Below are positions 43,954-52,686 of a stretch of DNA of 64,000 nucleotides, one piece after another. Origin of the DNA: Stella humosa. GTDB lineage: Bacteria; Pseudomonadota; Alphaproteobacteria; ATCC43930; Allostellaceae. The position numbers were made by a program, and so were the translations under genes. Position 1 is the first letter of the stretch; every line of letters begins with the position of its first letter. The notes under the pieces were generated by a model that saw only the letters and a program-made list of their open reading frames with translations, was not told where the DNA came from and made no database searches. The stretch covers positions 4,942,001-5,006,000 of the forward strand of contig NZ_AP019700.1 of NCBI RefSeq assembly GCF_006738645.1, read 5' to 3'.

Positions 43954-46900
43954 TCACGCCGGATCGGCCGCGGTCAGCGCCAGCCGGGCCAATCCCGCCA
44001 GCGACCGGGCACCGGTACGGTCCAGGATCGCGGCGCGATGGGTTTCGACGGTGCGCCGGCTGAGGCCGAGCTCGGCCGCGATATTCTTGCTGGGATGACC
44101 GGCCAGGACCAGGTCCATGATCTGGCGCTGGCGCGGGGTCAGCAGGCCGATGCGGGCCGTGGCATCCGCCTGCCAGGCGGCCCGCTTGCCGCTGTCGCGC
44201 GCCTGTTCCAGCGCGCGGGCGACGCTGGCCAGCAGCTCGGTGCGGCCGATCGGCTTCTCGATGAAGTCGATCGCACCAGACTGCATCGCCTGCACCGCGA
44301 TCGCGACGTCGCTGTTGCCGGTTACCATGATCGCGGGCAGCCGATGGCCGGCGGCGGCGAGCCGGCGCAGCAGTTCCAGCCCGTCCATGCCCGGCATGTG
44401 GGCATCGACCAGCAGGCACGCCTCGCGGCCCGGGCGATAGGCCGAGAGGAAGAGCTCACCGGCCTCGTAGTCCTCGACCAGGAAGCCGTCCTCCTCCAGC
44501 ACGCTGCGCAGGGCCTCGCGGACGTTGCGGTCGTCGTCGACGACGAAGACGACCGGCCGCCTTTCGCGGTCCGCTGGCAGGGGCTGCGCCTGGGACAGGG
44601 ACAGGGACAGGGACAGGGGAGCCGGCAGGAGATGCTGGAGCACGTCCATCAGCTCCTTCAGCTTCACCGGCTTGGTGAGCTGCACGCAGTTGGCCCGGGC
44701 AATCTCACGCAGGGTGTCGGTCGAGATGTCCCCGGTCAGGATCACCACCGGGACCGGCCGGCGGAGCCGCTCGCGCACCCTGGCCGCCACCTGGAGGCCG
44801 TCCATGCCATTGGGCAGGTTGTAGTCGGCCAGGATCAGGTCCGGCCGGAAGGCGCCACGGGCGATCAGTTCCAGGGCTGCCGGACCGTCGACGGCAAGGG
44901 CCGCGCGGTGCCCTTCTTCGGCCAGCAGCAGTTCAAGTGCCTCGCGCAGTTCCGGATCGTCCTCGACGACCAGGATCATGCCAGTACGCTGTGCCGCGGT
45001 GACGGCGTCCGCGACCTTCCTGCCGGCCTCGACGGCGGCACCGGCCGGAGCCAGGCCGACCTCGACCGAGAAGACCGAGCCCCGCCCGGGATTCGATCGC
45101 ACCCGGATGCGGTGGCCGAGCAAGGTCCCCAGCCGCTGCACGATCGACAGGCCGAGCCCAAGGCCGCGGCTGCGCTGGCGTGCGTCGTTGTCGAGCTGGT
45201 GGTACTCCTCGAAGATCGCCTGGAGTTCCTCGCCCGGGATGCCGATGCCGGTATCCCAGACCTCGATGCGCGCCATGCCCTCGCGGCGCCGGCAACCGAT
45301 CAGGACCCGCCCGCGCTTGGTGTACTTCAAGGCGTTGGCCATCAGGTTGCGCACCATCTGTTCCAGCAGGCGCAGGTCGCTGCGGATCAGCAGGCCCGAG
45401 CGGACGACGCGCAGCTCCAGCCGCTGGGCCTGGGCGTGGTAGGTGAATTCGCCCCGCAGGCGCTCCAGCAGGTCGTCGATGGGGAAGGTCGTGACGTCGG
45501 CGCGGACGGTGCCGGCCTCGATCTGGTTGATGTCCAGGAGCGCGTTCAGCATGCCGGACATGGCGCCCAGCGTCTCGTCGACGCGGGTCAGCAGCTTCTG
45601 CGGCCGCTCCCCCTCCACCGTCTTGGCGAGCAGGCCTTGCAGCAGGGCCAGCGTCTGCAACGGCTGGCGCAGGTCATGGCTGGCGGCCGCCAGGAAGCGC
45701 GACTTGGCGATGTTGGCCTGCTGCGCCTCGCGGCGCGCGGTTTCCAGCGCATCGGCGGCGCGGCGGCGCTCGGTGATGTCGTCGAAGGTGATCACTACCC
45801 CTTTCACGCTTTCGTCGCGGGTGCGGTAGGGCAGGATGCGGCGGACATACCAGGCGCCGCTCTGGGCAGTGATCTCGCGCTCCAGCGGGCCGCCGCCTTG
45901 CAGTACGGCGCGCGCGTCGTCCAGCAGCGACGCGTCCTCCGCCAGCGAGCTGAGGTCGGCCAGCGGCCGGCCGACGTCGCCGGGGCGGACGCTGAAAAGC
46001 AGCCGGGTGGGCGGCGTGAAGAAGCGGATGCGCAGCTCGGTGTCGAGGAAAAGCGTCGCCACGTCGGTGCTGTAGAGCACGTTCTGCAGGTCGTCGGCGG
46101 TGATGCGCTGGCGGTCCAGCGTCTCCTGTAGCTGGCCGTTCAGGACGGTCAACTCCTCGTTCAGCGACTGCAACTCCTCCTTCGAGGCCAGCAGTTCCTC
46201 ATTGGTCGCCTGGTACTCCTCGCTGACCGAAAGCGCCTCCTCGTTGATCGCCTTCTGTTCCTCGGCCGACAGTTCGAGGTTGCGGATGGCGCCCTGGAGT
46301 TCGGTGCGGGTCGCGAGCAGTTCCTGCTCCAGTTCGGCCGCGCGCGGGCCGTCGCCGGCATCGCTGGCGGCCCCGCGGCGGCGCGGCGGCGCCGGCTCCT
46401 CGATGAAGCAGATCAGCAGCAGGTCGTCGCCGTCGGCCGCGACCGGTTCTATGGCGATGCGGAAGGCCCGCGGCCCGGCTTCCCCGGCGACTCTCCCGCC
46501 ACCGGCCACAACGGGCCGGTTCTCCTGCCAGGCGCGCTGGATGGCCGAGCGCAGCTTGGTGCGCACGCCGTCGCGCGCCATCGACAGCAGGTCGTGCACG
46601 GGGTGGCCCGGCGCCACCCGCAAATAGCGGTCGGTCGGCCCGAGCGAATAGAGGCAGTCGCCCTTGCGGTCGATCAGGACGGCGGCCGGGGCATGGCCGT
46701 CCAGCACGAGGCGGCGGCAAAGCTCGGCCAGAGCCGCCGGGCGACCGGCGCCGGTGTCGGCCGCCCGCGCGCGCAGCGGCCGGACGACATCGCCGGTCGC
46801 CGTGGGAAAATGCATCTCGCCCGGCCGCGTCCGGCCGACATGGCGATAGAGCCGCGCGGCCTCGGACACCAGCTCGAACCGGCCGTCGACATGGCCCGCC

Positions 46901-48348
46901 GTCTCGGCGCTGCCGAGCAGCAGCAGCCCGCCCTCGCGCAACGCGAAGTGGAACAGGGCCACGACCTTGGCCTGGGCGTCGGCGCGCAGGTAGATTAGCA
47001 GGTTGCGGCAGGAGACGAGGTCGATGCGCGAGAAGGGCGGGTCGGCCAGCACATCCTGCACGGTGAACACCACGGTCGCCCGCAGTTCCGCCGAGATGCG
47101 ATATCCAGCCCCTTCGCGGACGAAGAAGCGCTCCAGCCGCTCGGCCGGCATCTCGTCCGCGATCGTGGCGGGGTAGAGGCCATCGCGCGCGGTTGCCACC
47201 GCGTCGGGATCAACGTCGGAGGCGAATATCTGGATGCGGACATTGCGACCGGCCGCCACGATCGCCTCCCGGAAGAGGATCGCCAGCGAATAGGTCTCCT
47301 CGCCGGTGCTGCACCCGGCTACCCAGATGCGCAGCGGCTGGTCGAGCGGCCGGTCGCGCACGAGGCCGGGGATGATCGCCTGGGCCAGCAGTTCGAACAC
47401 CTTGGGATCGCGAAAGAAGCCGGTGACGTGGATCAGCAGGTCCCGCGCCAGCAGGTCGAGTTCCCCGGCATCGCCGCGCAGCCGGTCGAGGTAACCGCCC
47501 ATGGCCGGCGGCGGGAAACCCGACAGGCCCATGCGCCGCTCAGTCCGGCGGCGCAAGGTGCCCGACTTGTAGAGCGAGAAGTCGTAGGCCGTGCGGGTGC
47601 GCAGCAGCCCGACGATCGCGGCCAACTGGTCGGACCCGGCTTCGTCGGCCGCGGCTTCGTCGGCAGCGGCTGGCCCGACGGCGCCATCCAGGCCGGTCCG
47701 CTGCAGATAGGCCGTGAGCGCCCCCGGAATCTCCGCCACCGGCAGCACGAGGTCGACCGTGCCCGTCGCGATGGCGCTGCGCGGCATGCCGTCATAGCTG
47801 GCCTCGAGCGGGTCCTGCGCGATGACAAGGCCGCCGCTCCTCTTTATCGCCGCCACCCCCAGGCTGCCGTCGGCCCCGGTGCCGGACAGGACCACGCCGA
47901 CCGCGCGCACGCCGAATCCCGCCGCCAGCGACAGCAGCAGGAAGTCGAACGGCAAGCGTTGCCCCTGACGCGGCTCGGGCTCCGACAGGCGGAGCACGCC
48001 ATCCGTCACGGCCAGGTAGGTGCCGGGTGGAATGATGTAGAAATGGCCAGGGGCGATCGGCGTGCCGTCGGCCGCCTGGACGACCGTCATCGCCGTGTGG
48101 CCGGCGAGGAGGTCGACCATCATGCTGGCATGGGTCGGGTCGAGGTGCTGGACCAGCACGAAGGTCATGCTGCCGTCGGCCGGCAGGCCATCCACCAGCC
48201 TGCGGCACGCATCGAGGCCGCCGGCCGACGCGCCGATACCGACGACCAGGAACTGCGGCGTCGGTCCACCGCCGCCGGAGGGAATGGTTCGACTATCCCC
48301 CTGGCCAATCCCGTCCGATTTCGCTGGATGGCGCGCGGTGTCGGACAT
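43954..48348 (-). CDS. CheB-CheR-PAS-histidine kinase-REC-REC-LuxR HTH multidomain signalling protein
   Basis: 1464 residues with no membrane segment. In order: CheB methylesterase (about 30-215; Ser41, His68, Asp160); CheR methyltransferase (about 240-500; AGCSTGEETYSLA, SCRNLLIYL); a PAS-like region (550-660); a long coiled coil rich in Glu (about 680-760); PAS (770-870); HisKA with phospho-acceptor His891 in SHDLRQPLQ; HATPase (NLMANALKYTKRG, DTGIGIPGEE, GLGLGLSIV); receiver 1 with Asp1175; a Leu-Ser repeat linker near 1246; receiver 2 with Asp1315; and a FixJ/LuxR helix-turn-helix (about 1405-1460, LTPRQRQIMDLVLAGHPSKNIA). All key catalytic residues are present. Sensor, relay and DNA-binding output are thus on one chain. 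A single-domain response regulator is encoded divergently. Confidence 0.93.
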   Translation of the reverse strand: MSDTARHPAKSDGIGQGDSRTIPSGGGGPTPQFLVVGIGASAGGLDACRRLVDGLPADGSMTFVLVQHLDPTHASMMVDLLAGHTAMTVVQAADGTPIAPGHFYIIPPGTYLAVTDGVLRLSEPEPRQGQRLPFDFLLLSLAAGFGVRAVGVVLSGTGADGSLGVAAIKRSGGLVIAQDPLEASYDGMPRSAIATGTVDLVLPVAEIPGALTAYLQRTGLDGAVGPAAADEAAADEAGSDQLAAIVGLLRTRTAYDFSLYKSGTLRRRTERRMGLSGFPPPAMGGYLDRLRGDAGELDLLARDLLIHVTGFFRDPKVFELLAQAIIPGLVRDRPLDQPLRIWVAGCSTGEETYSLAILFREAIVAAGRNVRIQIFASDVDPDAVATARDGLYPATIADEMPAERLERFFVREGAGYRISAELRATVVFTVQDVLADPPFSRIDLVSCRNLLIYLRADAQAKVVALFHFALREGGLLLLGSAETAGHVDGRFELVSEAARLYRHVGRTRPGEMHFPTATGDVVRPLRARAADTGAGRPAALAELCRRLVLDGHAPAAVLIDRKGDCLYSLGPTDRYLRVAPGHPVHDLLSMARDGVRTKLRSAIQRAWQENRPVVAGGGRVAGEAGPRAFRIAIEPVAADGDDLLLICFIEEPAPPRRRGAASDAGDGPRAAELEQELLATRTELQGAIRNLELSAEEQKAINEEALSVSEEYQATNEELLASKEELQSLNEELTVLNGQLQETLDRQRITADDLQNVLYSTDVATLFLDTELRIRFFTPPTRLLFSVRPGDVGRPLADLSSLAEDASLLDDARAVLQGGGPLEREITAQSGAWYVRRILPYRTRDESVKGVVITFDDITERRRAADALETARREAQQANIAKSRFLAAASHDLRQPLQTLALLQGLLAKTVEGERPQKLLTRVDETLGAMSGMLNALLDINQIEAGTVRADVTTFPIDDLLERLRGEFTYHAQAQRLELRVVRSGLLIRSDLRLLEQMVRNLMANALKYTKRGRVLIGCRRREGMARIEVWDTGIGIPGEELQAIFEEYHQLDNDARQRSRGLGLGLSIVQRLGTLLGHRIRVRSNPGRGSVFSVEVGLAPAGAAVEAGRKVADAVTAAQRTGMILVVEDDPELREALELLLAEEGHRAALAVDGPAALELIARGAFRPDLILADYNLPNGMDGLQVAARVRERLRRPVPVVILTGDISTDTLREIARANCVQLTKPVKLKELMDVLQHLLPAPLSLSLSLSQAQPLPADRERRPVVFVVDDDRNVREALRSVLEEDGFLVEDYEAGELFLSAYRPGREACLLVDAHMPGMDGLELLRRLAAAGHRLPAIMVTGNSDVAIAVQAMQSGAIDFIEKPIGRTELLASVARALEQARDSGKRAAWQADATARIGLLTPRQRQIMDLVLAGHPSKNIAAELGLSRRTVETHRAAILDRTGARSLAGLARLALTAADPA
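44592..44615 (+). repeat. Hexanucleotide tandem repeat (GGGACA x4)
   Basis: Four perfect head-to-tail copies of GGGACA, followed by a partial unit. On the minus strand they encode the Leu-Ser repeat in the linker between the two receiver domains of the large sensor kinase. The unit length is a multiple of three, so gain or loss of copies would keep the frame. Confidence 0.85.
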
Positions 48349-48691
48349 TCTTCATGTCCCTTCCAGGAAAGCGCCCACAATCGCCATCAGGGTTCTGTGG
48401 CCGGATATATTTGATCAATACAGGATTCTGGCGGACGTGATCACTAGCTTCCCTTTTTCCGCCACTGTCAATCATGTGGTTTGTATTTTGCGCACGGCGG
48501 CATCGTGCGTGTGCGTATTTTCCGATCCTGCACGGGACGATGACGAAGGCCTAGAAGGCAGCAGATAGATGGCAGCCGGTCGCGAGCACGAGATGGACTG
48601 CCGCCACGCGATCCCGGAGTTCCGTCATGCAGCCAGGGCAGTGTTTCCACGACCGACCGAGCGAGGGTGGCGCCGGCGGCGAGGTCAGGCG
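48349..48691. promoter_or_regulatory. Divergent intergenic region, multidomain kinase / response regulator
   Basis: 343 bases without a supported gene. The middle (about 48400-48530) is unusually AT-rich for this window and should hold the promoters of both signalling genes. Visible elements are an 8-bp palindrome TTGATCAA (48411-48418) and TATAT just left of it. AAGGGACATGAAGA precedes the kinase ATG and GAGGTCAGGCG precedes the response-regulator ATG. An in-frame extension of the response regulator back to 48569 is possible but lacks homologous features. Confidence 0.45.
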
Positions 48692-49072
48692 ATGAGCGGG
48701 CTTCGCATCCTGGTCATCGAGGACGACGCCGTCATCGGCCTCAATCTGAGCGAGATGCTGGAAGGGCTGGGCCATGCGGTTTGCGGTGTGGAAGCGACGG
48801 AGGCCGAAGCGGTCGCCGCCGCCGAACGCCATCGCCCCGACCTGATGATCGTCGATGCCTGGCTCGGCGACGGCAGCGGGGTTGCCGCGGTCGATCGCAT
48901 CTGCCGCGCGGGGCCCATCCCGCACATCTTCGTCAGCGGCGACGTGGCCGGGGTGAAGGCGCTTCGCCCGGGTGCCGAGGTGGTGGAAAAGCCGTTCCGC
49001 GAGAGCGACCTGACGAGGGCGATCCACCGCGTCCTGGGCATCGGCGGGCAGACGGGTATCGGCGGGCGGTAG
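48692..49072 (+). CDS. Single-domain response regulator (CheY/FixJ-N-like receiver)
   Basis: 126 residues, consisting only of a receiver domain. The acidic pair is in VIEDDAV (10-12), the phosphorylation site is Asp55 (LMIVDAWLGDG), the switch residue region is IFVSGD, and Lys100 is in VEKPF. No output domain follows. It is encoded divergently from the CheB-CheR-kinase protein and could be a phosphate sink or a cytoplasmic effector for it. ATG 48692 follows GAGG; the frame upstream to 48569 is open but does not resemble a domain. Confidence 0.9.
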   Translation: MSGLRILVIEDDAVIGLNLSEMLEGLGHAVCGVEATEAEAVAAAERHRPDLMIVDAWLGDGSGVAAVDRICRAGPIPHIFVSGDVAGVKALRPGAEVVEKPFRESDLTRAIHRVLGIGGQTGIGGR

Positions 49073-49097
49073 GCCGCGGGTGCCGGGCCTGCCGCCC
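49064..49097. terminator. Possible bidirectional terminator
   Basis: GGGCGGTAGGC (49064-49074) and GCCTGCCGCCC (49087-49097) can pair over 11 bp with one G-U, with a 12-nt loop, exactly between the convergent stops of the response regulator and the LysR gene. Confidence 0.5.
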
Positions 49098-50014
49098 TAT
49101 CGCCCCTTGAGCGCCACGCGGATGAAGGCCTGCTCCTCCTCGTAGACCTGGCGCGTGGCGGCCAGGAAGGAATCGACCAACCGGCTGCGCGGGCGGTGGC
49201 GCGGGATCAGCAGGTAGCTGCGGAAGACGACCGCGGGCTCGAAGCGCCGCGCCAGCAGCCCGCGATGGGCGAAGTCGCGCAGCGCGATCGGGTTGACGAT
49301 GCTGACCCCCAGCCCCTCGGCCACGAGGTTGCAGAGGGTGGCGCTGTACTGCGTTTCCAGCGACATCAGGCGATCGACGCCATGCTGCTCGAACACCCGG
49401 TCGATCTGGGCGCGGACGTCGTCGTCCAGCGCCAGCGACACGAAGTCGAGCCCGGCCAAGTGGCGCGGCCGGATGGTGCGGGTGCCGGCCAGCGGATGGC
49501 CGGGCGGCAGGACGCAGACGCCGTCCAGCACGGCGAACGGCTCGACGTCGATGCCGGCCATCTCGGCCACGTTGGAGGCGATGCCGATGTCGCATTGCTG
49601 GGCCGCCGCCCACTGGATAACCGTCGACGAGCCGCGCAACTGCAGCGAGATGGTGACGTCGGGATGATCGCGGCGGAAGGCGCGGATGGCGCGTGGCAGG
49701 AAGCCGTAGCCCAGCGCCGGCACGGTGACGATGCGCAGGCGGCCGCGCTTGAACGCCTTGATGTCGCTGGCCGCCTGCTCCAGGTGGCGCAGGCCGGCAT
49801 GGGATCGCTCGACCTCGGCATGGAAGGCGTTGCCGTCGTCGGTCGTCACCAGCCGGCCGGACTGCCGCTCGAACAGCCGGAACCCCACCCGCGCCTCGAG
49901 CTGGCCGATCAGGCGGCTGACATTGGGCTGCGAGATGCCCAGCACGCGGGCCGCCGCCGTCATGGAGCCGCAGTCCATCACCGCGCGGAAGGCATCGACC
50001 TGTCGCAGATTCAT
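49097..50014 (-). CDS. LysR-family transcriptional regulator
   Basis: 305 residues. The winged helix is at about 1-60 (MNLRQVDAFRAVMDCGSMTAAARVLGISQPNVSRLIGQLEA), and the effector domain carries RGRLRIVTVPALGYGFLPRAI, CDIGIAS and VAEGLGVSIVNP. It resembles regulators of amino-acid or opine catabolism (OccR/NocR-like N-terminus); this is only a similarity impression. It is divergent from the aminotransferase-ABC operon, with a good LysR-type dyad between them, so it very likely controls that operon. The frame that runs on to 51241 antiparallel to the aminotransferase is not coding. Confidence 0.92.
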   Translation of the reverse strand: MNLRQVDAFRAVMDCGSMTAAARVLGISQPNVSRLIGQLEARVGFRLFERQSGRLVTTDDGNAFHAEVERSHAGLRHLEQAASDIKAFKRGRLRIVTVPALGYGFLPRAIRAFRRDHPDVTISLQLRGSSTVIQWAAAQQCDIGIASNVAEMAGIDVEPFAVLDGVCVLPPGHPLAGTRTIRPRHLAGLDFVSLALDDDVRAQIDRVFEQHGVDRLMSLETQYSATLCNLVAEGLGVSIVNPIALRDFAHRGLLARRFEPAVVFRSYLLIPRHRPRSRLVDSFLAATRQVYEEEQAFIRVALKGR

Positions 50015-50033
50015 CCATCCGCCCCATACCAAT

Positions 50034-50052
50034 TCTGCATGGTCTATGCAGA
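50034..50052. promoter_or_regulatory. LysR-type operator dyad
   Basis: TCTGCAT (50034-50040) and ATGCAGA (50046-50052) are perfect inverted 7-mers around 5 bases and contain T-N11-A spacings (50034 to 50046 and 50040 to 50052). The dyad lies 20 bases from the lysR ATG and about 83 bases from the aminotransferase ATG, the expected place for an autoregulated LysR activator. Confidence 0.72.
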
Positions 50053-50134
50053 TCTTGATATTTGACCGAATGGAAACGACCCGTCCACAGTACCGCCACG
50101 GGACACCCCGTGTCCGGCGGAAGGCGGAGGGCGC

Positions 50135-51028
50135 ATGATCGGCGATATCGTCTATGTGAACGGCCAGTTCGTGGCCAGGGACGAGGCCAAGGTCAGCGTC
50201 TTCGACCATGGCTTCATCTATGGCGACGGCGCCTTCGAGGGGCTGCAGATCGTCAACGGCCGGGTCTTCCTGCTGAAGGAGCACCTGAAGCGGCTGTTCG
50301 ATTCCGTCCGCTATCTGGGCTTCGAGATCCCGATGACGGCCGAGGCCCTGCGCGACATCATCGTCGAGACCGCCCGGCGCAACGGCCTGCGCGACGGTTA
50401 CGTCCGCCCGATCATCACCCGCGGCGCCGGCCCGCTCGGCATCCGCAACATGGCCCAGCTCGGCCCGCCCACGGTCGTGGTGATGTGCCAGCACGAGAGC
50501 ATCGAGGGCCGGCGCGAGAAGTGGAACCGCGGCATCACCGCCCAGGTGGTCTCGGTCCGCCGGGTCGCTCCCGCGGGGTTCGATTCGCGCGCCAAGACCT
50601 GCAACTACATCAACAACATCCTGGCCTATCTGGAGGCCCAGGCGGCGGGTGCGGAGACCGCCCTGATGCTGGATGCCGAGGGCTACGTCGCCGAGGCCTA
50701 CAGCAGCAACATCTTCATCGTGAAGGACGGCGCGGTGGTGACGCCGGCGCTGGGCCACATCCTGGGCGGGATCACGCGGTCGACGCTGCTCGGCATCTGC
50801 CGCGAACTGGGCATCCCGGCCAGCGAGGGCCGGCTGACGACCTACGACCTGCTGACCGCCGACGAAGTGTTCGAGTGCGGCACCATGGCCGAGGTCCGCC
50901 CGCTGATCCGCATCAACGGCCGCACCATCAGCAACGGCAGCCCGGGGCCGATGGCGCGTCGCCTGCACGAGGTGCTGCGCGGGATGATGGAGTCCGGGCT
51001 GCATGGGGAACCGGTCGGGGACGCGTAA
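50135..51028 (+). CDS. Class IV aminotransferase, branched-chain (IlvE-like)
   Basis: A 297-residue fold-type IV PLP enzyme. The N-terminal DHGFIYGDGAFEGLQIVNGRVFLLKEHLKRL is the family signature, the PLP lysine is Lys154 (SRAKTCNYINN), followed by EAYSSNIFIVKDG and GGITRSTLL for phosphate binding. The pattern is closest to branched-chain aminotransferases and not to D-amino-acid or aminodeoxychorismate enzymes, though substrate cannot be fixed. It is the first gene of the operon opposite the LysR gene, followed by a dipeptide-type transporter, which suggests catabolism of an imported amino compound. Confidence 0.88.
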   Translation: MIGDIVYVNGQFVARDEAKVSVFDHGFIYGDGAFEGLQIVNGRVFLLKEHLKRLFDSVRYLGFEIPMTAEALRDIIVETARRNGLRDGYVRPIITRGAGPLGIRNMAQLGPPTVVVMCQHESIEGRREKWNRGITAQVVSVRRVAPAGFDSRAKTCNYINNILAYLEAQAAGAETALMLDAEGYVAEAYSSNIFIVKDGAVVTPALGHILGGITRSTLLGICRELGIPASEGRLTTYDLLTADEVFECGTMAEVRPLIRINGRTISNGSPGPMARRLHEVLRGMMESGLHGEPVGDA

Positions 51029-51080
51029 GACGTTCCGTCGGGACAGGGTCGCTTCAACGCCGAACATCCGGAGACGGAAC

Positions 51081-52655
51081 ATGAAGATCGCAGCATCGTT
51101 GCGCGCGGGAGTGATGGCCACTGCGGTCGTCGCGCTGGCGACATTCCAGCCGACGCCGGTCGCCGCCCAGCAGGCGTCTCCCCAGCAGACCGTGCGCGTC
51201 GGCATCCACGGCGCCGACATCGGCTCGCTCGACCCGCACATGTCGGCTCAAACCATCGACAACGTGATCCATGCCTGGATCTATGGCGGGCTGGTGCGTT
51301 TCCCGGCCGGCACCATCGACCCCACCCGCATCGAGCCCGACATCGCCGAATCCTGGACCAAGAGCCCCGACGGGCTGGTCTGGACCTTCGTCCTGCGGCC
51401 GGGCGTGAAGTTCCACGGCGGCTATGGCGAGGTGACGGCCGACGACGTCGTCCATTCTCTGAAGCGCGCGGGCGACCCCAAGACATCGACCTTCGCCAGC
51501 GACTTCGCGTCCTTCGACAAGGTCGAGGCCGTCGACCCGCGCACGGTGCGGATCACGCTGAAGACGCCCGTCCCCTCGCTGCTGGGCCTCGTCACCGCCC
51601 AGCGCGGCGGCTACGTCGTCAGCCGCAAGGCCGACCAGGAAGCGGCCGGGCAGTACACCGCCAAGGCGATCGGCACCGGCCCCTTCCAGCTTGAGGAGTA
51701 CCGGTCCAAGCAGTTCGTGGCGCTGGTGGCCAACCCCGACTATTTCCGCGGCCGCCCCAAGGTCGACCGCGTCGTCTACCGCTTCATCCCGGCCAACGAG
51801 AGCCGCGACCTCGCCTTCCGGGCAGGCGAGCTGGACCTCTTCTACGGGCGCAAGGAACAGCGCTGGGTCGATCGCATGAAGGCGACGCCGGGCCTGGCGA
51901 TCGAGGTCTTCGGGCCGGGCGAGCTGCGCCTGATCAACCTCAACACCTCGATGAAGCCGTTCGACGACATCCGCGTCCGCCGCGCCGTGGCCCATGCCAT
52001 CAACCGGGCGGACTTCGTGAAGTTCGTCGGCGCCGACGTCGTCAGCCCCAACCCCTCGGTCGTGCCGCTGGGCTATCTGGGATACACTGACCAGGTCGAG
52101 CGCTTTGCCTATGATCCCGAGAAGTCCAAGCAGCTCTTGAAGGAGGCGGGGCACCCCAACGGCATCACCATCAAGGTGCTGGGCTCCAACCGCTCCTTCG
52201 TCGAGCCCTACCAGCTGCTCCAGGCCCAGCTGGCCAAGGCCGGCATCACCATGGAGCTGCAGTTGGTGGAGCACACCGCCTGGCACGCCCAGATTCGCCA
52301 GAACCTGAGCGCGATGGTCGTCTACACGGCCGCGCGCTTCCCGGTCGCCGACATCTTCCTGACCCAGTTCTTCCATTCCGCCAGCGCGCCGGGCAAGCCG
52401 ACGGCGGTGACGAACTTCAGCCATTGCGACGTGGCCGACCGCGAGATCGACGCCGCCCGCATCGAGCAGGACCCCAAACGCCAGCTTGAGCTGTGGCACG
52501 CCGCCCAGCAGAAGATCGTGGCCAATGTCTGCGCCGTGCCGCTGTTCGACGAGGACCAAGTATGGGGCCGCAGCACCAAGCTGGAATTCGGCCACAAGCT
52601 CGAGGCCTCGATCAGCTTCGGGCCGATGCTGACGGAACAGACGGTCCTGAAGTAG
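51081..52655 (+). CDS. ABC transporter substrate-binding protein, family 5
   Basis: A 524-residue DppA-type periplasmic receptor. The signal peptide is at 1-29 (VAA before Gln30). QTVRVGIHGADIGSLDPHMSAQ starts the mature protein, then IEPDIAESWTKSPDGLVWTFVLRPGVKFHGGYGEVTADDV (the family signature) and RRAVAHAINRADFV. Start 51081 has GGAGACGGAAC upstream. It is the receptor for the permease and ATPase genes directly downstream. Confidence 0.94.
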   Translation: MKIAASLRAGVMATAVVALATFQPTPVAAQQASPQQTVRVGIHGADIGSLDPHMSAQTIDNVIHAWIYGGLVRFPAGTIDPTRIEPDIAESWTKSPDGLVWTFVLRPGVKFHGGYGEVTADDVVHSLKRAGDPKTSTFASDFASFDKVEAVDPRTVRITLKTPVPSLLGLVTAQRGGYVVSRKADQEAAGQYTAKAIGTGPFQLEEYRSKQFVALVANPDYFRGRPKVDRVVYRFIPANESRDLAFRAGELDLFYGRKEQRWVDRMKATPGLAIEVFGPGELRLINLNTSMKPFDDIRVRRAVAHAINRADFVKFVGADVVSPNPSVVPLGYLGYTDQVERFAYDPEKSKQLLKEAGHPNGITIKVLGSNRSFVEPYQLLQAQLAKAGITMELQLVEHTAWHAQIRQNLSAMVVYTAARFPVADIFLTQFFHSASAPGKPTAVTNFSHCDVADREIDAARIEQDPKRQLELWHAAQQKIVANVCAVPLFDEDQVWGRSTKLEFGHKLEASISFGPMLTEQTVLK

Positions 52656-52686
52656 CAGGCCGGGGCGCGTCAGGAAGGCCGGGCGC

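Noticed and set aside
44592-44615. Short direct repeats as a CRISPR-like element.
   Set aside because: Units are 6 bases with no spacers, they lie inside a coding linker, and no cas gene is present.
48411-48418. TTGATCAA as an FNR/FixK-type site.
   Set aside because: The FNR consensus needs TTGAT-N4-ATCAA. This is only an 8-base palindrome that could occur by chance.
49097-51241. A 714-residue frame fusing the LysR regulator to an upstream extension.
   Set aside because: The extra 409 residues lie antisense to the aminotransferase and receptor genes and have shadow composition. The LysR domain begins cleanly at 50014.
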